From Tubiluchus corallicola (lineage: Eukaryota; Priapulida; Priapulimorpha; Priapulimorphida; Tubiluchidae), in NCBI GenBank assembly GCA_030141605.1, contig JAQGDQ010000092.1, forward strand, positions 361,001 to 425,000: a stretch of DNA of 64,000 nt. The letters are read 5' to 3'. This document shows positions 58,164 through 64,000 of the stretch, one piece after another. The translations under genes were made by a program, and so were the position numbers. The notes under the pieces were generated by a model. That model saw only the letters and a program-made list of their open reading frames with translations. It ran no database searches and was not told where the DNA came from. The stretch's first letter is position 1, and every line of letters starts with the position of its first letter.

Positions 58164-59994
58164 CGTAGCTTAACCCAACTGGTTTGAGTTGCATTGCCAA
58201 AACGACTGTATTCGACTATTCTGCTTATAAAATTGCTTATATTTAATAAAAGTTAGATTTATATTTAACATGAAAGCAAAAATGAAAAGGAATACATTCA
58301 AACTTCCTGCCCCAAGAGACCTCTTTATTATATTTATACTGAAAGCTTTTTAGCCGTAGTCTTCTCGTCGCTGAGAGCTGCAGCAGTTTGCAGGTTTCTC
58401 CAGTGAAAAACTCTTACGTCTCGCATTTCTACTATTTTAACTTGGCGGTGTTTTAGATCAAGAAAAACAATGTGATGGACGATTTGTGCCATTATTCTTG
58501 GTTTTAAGGCTCTTGCGAAAGCGCAAAGGTAGTGTCATACAGAAGGATAACACGTGCGCTTGCGGAGTTATCATGAACGACTTATTGTAATTATTGTGCA
58601 TTAGTTACTTTCTTCACAGGTGTCATAAAAACACAATGTGCCACGGAGATCTACAGACGTACATGTATTTACAACAGTCTTTCAAAGAGGGGAATAGCCC
58701 GATGTTGTATGGCACATAAAACCGCATGGCATTCACACATCCAGTTACAAGCCACATCCAGCGTTGCTTAACTTCGCAACTTGAAACATCGTTTCCTCTC
58801 AACTATCTTCCCCGTATTGCTAAAGATACTAGTAGAGCGGAGAAAAAGTTTTATGGTTCATAATTTACTGTAATTTCGTCTGAAAGTGACTATTATAAAT
58901 TTTAGAAAGACGGACACGTATTTAAAAATACGGACTCTGCTTGAAAATTCGTAGTATTTTGACGTACGAGACACACTGTATTATATGCATATACATTTAA
59001 ACACGCACTTGCAGACTCACTCATTACTGGCTCACTACATTTATGTAGTGAGCAGTTAGAACTCCACGATTCTGATAATCATCAATGCATAATTAATTGC
59101 ATTCGCATTATCTGGTGCATCTCGAATCATCTTTGTGGAACTAATAAAAGAATTCCCCTAAGAACAGGAAGCTAGCAATCGCAACTGCCGGTTTCGCAGC
59201 ACTGACGCTAATCTCTCTGGACGCTGGTTTCATAAACGACTATGCTGCTAAATTTGTTTAGAAAAGCTTCTCAAATGGAATTTGTCGAGGCTGATAAGTT
59301 CAATATAATCCATGGTAGAATCGGCTTTTGTTAGGAAAATGCAGAGCCTTGGGCATTCAGTGCGTTATTATCAATTATGATACGCCGGTAATCTTAAAGC
59401 GTGTTACAAAAGATTGCTATTTAGTAATGGGGTGTCTTGGCAAATGCGCAATATTGTAGTTAGTACATAAGATAGATACTTATGTACAGACACATAACTT
59501 CCTACACGTATATGTATATAATACTGTATATATAAAAATCTTTCAGTATTACAAAAAGTATACACTACTGCAGAGTAAAACAAGTTACGTCATACATAAA
59601 AATCAGTGTGTAACCAGTCAGCGACAGACTGATGTGTGCAATTGTGTCAATTAGTCATAGTTAAAAATCATAAGAATGAAAACATTAAAATACTACATTA
59701 CATATCCACAAATTTGTATACATGATGACATGATGATATACATTATGACAACTTAAAAAATTATGTGAATTAATGCGATAATTATTATTGGCAGTATTAC
59801 AGATATCATGATAAATGATCAATTGAATTTTTTACAATATATATATATATAACTTATATGACGTATGAGAAATGATGAATTCTAATACTTTTTGGTACTT
59901 TTTGTTATTTTTTTGCCGTGTAAGTTTCCATATGAGTTGTATATTTTTATAGTATAAACACTTATATTATGAGTCTAGAGTGTTATGTGTTTTT

Positions 59995-60302
59995 TTATAT
60001 TCTCCAATTATTAATGAATTTTACTTTATCGCTTTTATGTAAGGGTCTTTTGTAAGTTACCAGTTTCTTTTTTAGTTCTGTTTTAAATGTTGTTAATCCG
60101 TCTTTCGATTTTATACTTAAGGGGGCTGAATTCCATAAGTTGATTGCTGTTTTGCTTACTGAATTGTGTCCATATGTGTTTTTTTGAAAGTAAATGAATT
60201 AGATTATAGGAGCGTTCGTTTTTATGTTTATCGGGCATAAATAATAAGTCATTTTCTTTGAAAGCAAGAATTATGTCATTATGTTTTGTGTAGATATAAT
60301 AT
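59995..60302 (-). mobile_element. LINE family 3, C-terminal fragment
   Basis: Minus-strand translation gives I-I-L-A-F-K-E-N-D-L-L-F-M-P-D-K-H-K-N-E-R-S-Y-N-L (frame 1) and, after a one-base shift, G-H-N-S-V-S-K-T-A-I-N-L-W-N-S-A-P-L-S-I-K then F-K-T-E-L-K-K-K-L, ending at TAA (59995-59997). The pattern 'S-V-x-x-x-A-x-x-L-W-N-x-x-P-x-x-I-K … F-K-x-x-L' is typical of the C-terminus of CR1/jockey-like LINE proteins. The rest of the element is not visible. Confidence 0.7.
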
Positions 60303-61703
60303 GTATAATGTGTACATATAATATTGAATTTATATGTGTATCGGAAAACTTATTTTTATAAAACTCGGTTCAGTAGGGAAGTGAACAACCAGCCACTCTA
60401 AACGAGTTCGACTCGAACAAGGGACTAGCTGAACTCAAGATCGCGGACTACAAAGGACCCCAATGCACTCATCTTGAATTCAATGCTGCAAATGAATTCA
60501 GAAATGAAATGCAGAATTCGTTCGAGTATGTTCCCGTAAAGTTTCATGACAAATTGGCGGAGCCTTAAACTTTTCTCGAAAATGATGTTGTTGCTGTCAT
60601 CTAGAATTCTAGATGTCAGATAAAAAAATCCGACTCGTTAGTCGATTCAGAATTCTCTCTAATATATTCGTATAAAGTTCCATGACGATCCTTTGCAAAT
60701 TCATGGAACCTTAGGCTATTTTTAAAGAAGTCATCCCCACAACAACAAGAACAACAAAGAACAACATTCAGAAGAGTAGCGATTTTCGTCGAGCCTCGAC
60801 CAAAAAATAGTAACATTTTCTAATGAGCAATTATTACCGCAATATGTGCTTTAAGTAAGCCCATAGATGTTCGAAAGTTAGTTCTACAAGGTAGGACCAA
60901 CTACTACAAATTAGGGCGCTATTTTTGCGCCTCACTGAACCAGCTTAAGAATATAATTTTTAAACTCTGCAGCGCCTTTCCTATTATAATAATTATAATT
61001 TTAATTTTTGCCTAAAAAATTTATAATAATTCCACAGACATCAAGACGGAACTGAGCATTGAAAAGTTACAGAAGAGCGCTTCTGTAAGAGTTACTTCAT
61101 TTGAAAAAAAACGTGAGAACTTTTCTGAAACTTATTTTCACAAAATTATCAAAATATGTTCGTACTTTATGTCCAGTAATTAACTTGTTTCTAAAGAAAC
61201 TTTCGTCGCCTTGGACTTCATTAATAGGAATCATAGCACAGCAATAATAGCACATTTAATTCATTAAGGAAGAAAAACTAGTTTTTAATAAAAATAAATT
61301 AGATATTCAGTACGTCATGTTCACTCCCTTTTGTTTTATGTGAGCCAAACGTCAAAATAAGTCTAATCGTATCATTTTATAATTTTATGGGTTTTTGCCG
61401 ATCATGTATGGTTTAATCTAGTAATGCGGACCAGTAATGTTGTAAATTACAAACGGTTTTGCAGTTATTGTTTTATTTTTCCTCGTATCTGTCAAGTTTA
61501 ATATCTTGTGCGCATTAATTTTGTGCATTTATCATATTATTTATTTTCGTACGTACCAGATGTTGAAATAGCTTCATGGTAGTATTTTGGAACATCGTTC
61601 ACAAAACAGTCATTATTGTAACTACATATGAAATCATAACTTCTTCACACCTACTGCTGCTGCTGCTGCTATAAAATAGTATGGCTATTTTCTGTGGCTT
61701 TAG

Positions 61704-63115
61704 ACAGATAGATAGATGGTTTACTGACATGGCCAACAGGGCCGATCACACCAATAATAAACATTTCATACAATAGGTTACATGCATGTTCAGATAAATT
61801 TTGCCAGTGCGCATTGTGTTACAGTGTTTTGTGATTGCATCAAACAAAACAGTTTTTCAGTTTTAGTTAAAGCGTTAAAAGTAGGAACATAATGAGAAAC
61901 TGCGTTCAACATAAAGTTACGTGCAACATTATGTTTTGGGCAATACAGTAAAAAATGGTATTCATTTTCAACACCATCGCACACACTACAAACTCAATTT
62001 TTACGTGGAATAGGTGGTCTTACATATCTACCAGTTTCAACAGCCAAACGATGAGCACTAGTTCTAAAATTTTGTCAAGGCCTTCTATCTTTAACATTTC
62101 TAATATTTTGTAAATAAGTTTCTACTTAAAAATTCTGTTTAAATGAGCTATAAAAAATAATTTGCTCATAGAGTTTGAAGACTCTCTCCATCATATAACA
62201 TAATTTGCTTGCAGTCTCATTTCTGAAAGATATACGGTATTGAAATAAAGAAGTGCTATGTTATGTTCCAACAAAAAATCCATATTAATTTGATGTAAAA
62301 CACTTCTGAATGAAACATACCATGTCAAATTCAAATTTTTTGTACATCAAATGCCTCTTTGCAAAGGCTACTTTCAGATAGTGTCAGCCAATATTTTTCC
62401 ACCCTCATTTGAATTTCCGAACTGCCTGGATATAGGCCTAATTCTCCCAACACCGCAGGTGTTCGTGTTTGCATTTTAACGCCCAAAATTACTTTATAAT
62501 AGTTAAACACGTTCTTCCAAATTTTCAAAATGCCATGTACCCCAAACCTCGCAATCATATTCCAAAATGGGCTTAACATAAATATTAAATAAAAAGATGG
62601 CTAAATTTACATAAAAGAAAGCAAAAGTTTTGGCTTTACTGTACAAACAAGATTTAGCATTGTTTTCCTGTTGTATTAAGTGGTCTACAGCACAGTTAAA
62701 ATATCCAGATTTGGTAAAATAAACACCAAAATATTTATATTCTGAACAATGTTCTAGCCGATTATTATCGTAATAAAAATGCACATTTTCTGATGTTACA
62801 GTGTGTCTTTTCTCAAAAATTATAATCTTAGTTTTGCTGGCATTAACAATTAATCTCCATTTTTACAGTAAGTATTTAAAAGATTCAGTTGTGTTTGTGA
62901 ACCTTCTTTAGATCGACTTAATAAAACTAAATCGTCCGCAAACATAAGCAAATAAATAAGCTGTTTAAAAAAGAGTAACACAACCTGCATCATTTACATT
63001 TAAATGCTATGCTAGATCACTCAAGTACAAACAAAATAAAATTGGTGAAAGTGTACTCCCTTGCAAAACACAGATTTAGCTGGAAAACTTAGCAACTAAT
63101 TTTTAATCTACCTCT
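61704..63115 (-). mobile_element. LINE family 4, 5'-truncated, with ATCT tail
   Basis: A 5'-truncated non-LTR retrotransposon of about 1.4 kb. Minus-strand landmarks in order: V-L-Q-G-S-T-L-S-P-I-L-F-C-L-Y-L-S-D-L; the catalytic motif C as L-L-M-F-A-D-D-L-V-L-L (about 62.93 kb); Y-K-Y-F-G-V-Y-F-T-K-S-G-Y-F; P-I-L-E-Y-D-C-E-V-W-G; and a late C-x-x-x-x-E-N-E-Y-H-F-L-L-Y-C-P near 61.95 kb. Open pieces are 62784-62503, 62579-62331 and 61984-61790, with frameshifts between. The 3' end carries three ATCT units (61704-61720), as in LINEs that end in a short simple repeat. Confidence 0.8.
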
Positions 63116-64000
63116 TATTTAGCAAGCAATGATACCTAGCCAGTTGTCAAATGGGAAGCTACTTAAACTAACCATACGTCTTGGTGTTGCTTTAATAGAG
63201 AAGTCTTGAATCTTTGCCACTCTTTTAAACGCCAGGATTTCAAGACAGATAACCGAATCGAGTGATCCTTTGAAGTGATCGATCTTGTTGAACGGCAGAT
63301 AAATTTTGCTGTGCATTAGCAAAATCATCGCCTGATTTATACGTCTGCAATGAACCAAGGTATAAAGCTGTTACAGAGATCGTGTAAATTGAAAGTTTTA
63401 AGCAGTGTGTAAAATCAAGACATTTTACAATTCAATCAAAAAGAGAAGTAATGGTACTTTCATGCAAGACTAAAGGGAGTGCCACAAGTTTCTTTCTCTG
63501 AGTATTTACCAATAACTGACAAAGATGTACAGTTCCATGCGGAGCTTCTGTGCTGATGCTCACTTCTTCCTCAGATGACCTACAAACTATGATGAGGTGC
63601 TTCTTCACAATCTGTTATCCACCGTCCAAGTATGAAACCAAAAAGCGGTCACTCGCCGTGAGTTTCATGGTGGTAATCTATAAGTTCCAATGGACACATT
63701 TGACGCAAGAAAGCCTTCATTTTCTGAAAGCGCAGTCTATCTTCCAACTTCTCTGTCTTACTACAACAGTGTATTTTCCCCTAGAAACGCCTATACGTTT
63801 CGAAATCGGCATGAACTTTGTGCTTCGGTTGCACAACTGCACCCACGATCATTTAATACAATCAATTTATCTATTTCGACATTACCTATAGAAATTCACG
63901 TTGTGAATAGTTTTTTTCTGATATCGTTGTCTCTGGTAATGTTAGTATTACTTTCTTGCATGGACTAGGTGCTTGTTTATGATTTCGTCTTTTACACAGT
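63116..64000. other. No gene recognised
   Basis: This is the sequence upstream of the truncation point of the family-4 LINE. Two overlapping plus-strand open frames (63550-63891 and 63690-63968) have no recognisable motif. An exon of a gene extending beyond the window cannot be excluded. Confidence 0.4.

Overview
This is AT-rich, intron-rich nuclear DNA from an animal, most likely an aquatic invertebrate. The evidence is two interrupted genes with GT-AG introns of about 0.1 to 3.3 kb, an animal-type SLC25 mitochondrial carrier, a glucose-dehydrogenase-type GMC oxidoreductase, several APE-type non-LTR retrotransposon families, a 5S-rRNA-like SINE and many micro- and minisatellites. I cannot place the phylum from the sequence alone.

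Layout. 1-6.7 kb: no recognisable gene, two TA-rich microsatellites and a two-copy dispersed repeat. 6.9-7.5 kb (+): an uninterrupted 191-codon gene of unknown function with a long possible 3' UTR. 7.5-14.7 kb: mostly non-coding. 15.56-23.35 kb (-): a complete nine-coding-exon mitochondrial glutamate carrier gene (SLC25A22/SLC25A18 type, 316 aa). I rebuilt it exon by exon, and every junction keeps the frame and the threefold carrier repeat. One intron holds a (TC)n tract of about 255 bp just upstream of an acceptor. 26.7-32.3 kb (-): a nearly full-length but broken LINE whose ORF1 joins a PHD finger, a coiled coil and CCCH zinc fingers, followed by an endonuclease and a reverse transcriptase. 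32.9-33.1 kb: a fragment of a second LINE family. 37.75-50.33 kb (+): a complete ten-coding-exon GMC oxidoreductase gene (610 aa) with an N-terminal membrane anchor. Its introns have collected a 5S-like SINE, a possible tRNA-like SINE, degenerate tandem repeats, a 14-15 bp minisatellite and two fragments of the second LINE family. 50.5-64 kb: no intact gene, but remnants of at least three LINE types, a decayed unknown coding sequence, a possible retropepsin remnant and tetranucleotide and trinucleotide satellites.

The two spliced genes are independent. One would import glutamate into mitochondria; the other would be a membrane-anchored FAD-dependent alcohol or sugar oxidoreductase. Nothing suggests a shared pathway. 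I found no clear new biological system. The most unusual items are the domain set of the 26.7-32.3 kb LINE with a possible 3' stem-loop, the unrecognised 191-aa gene, and the repeat-filled introns of the GMC gene.
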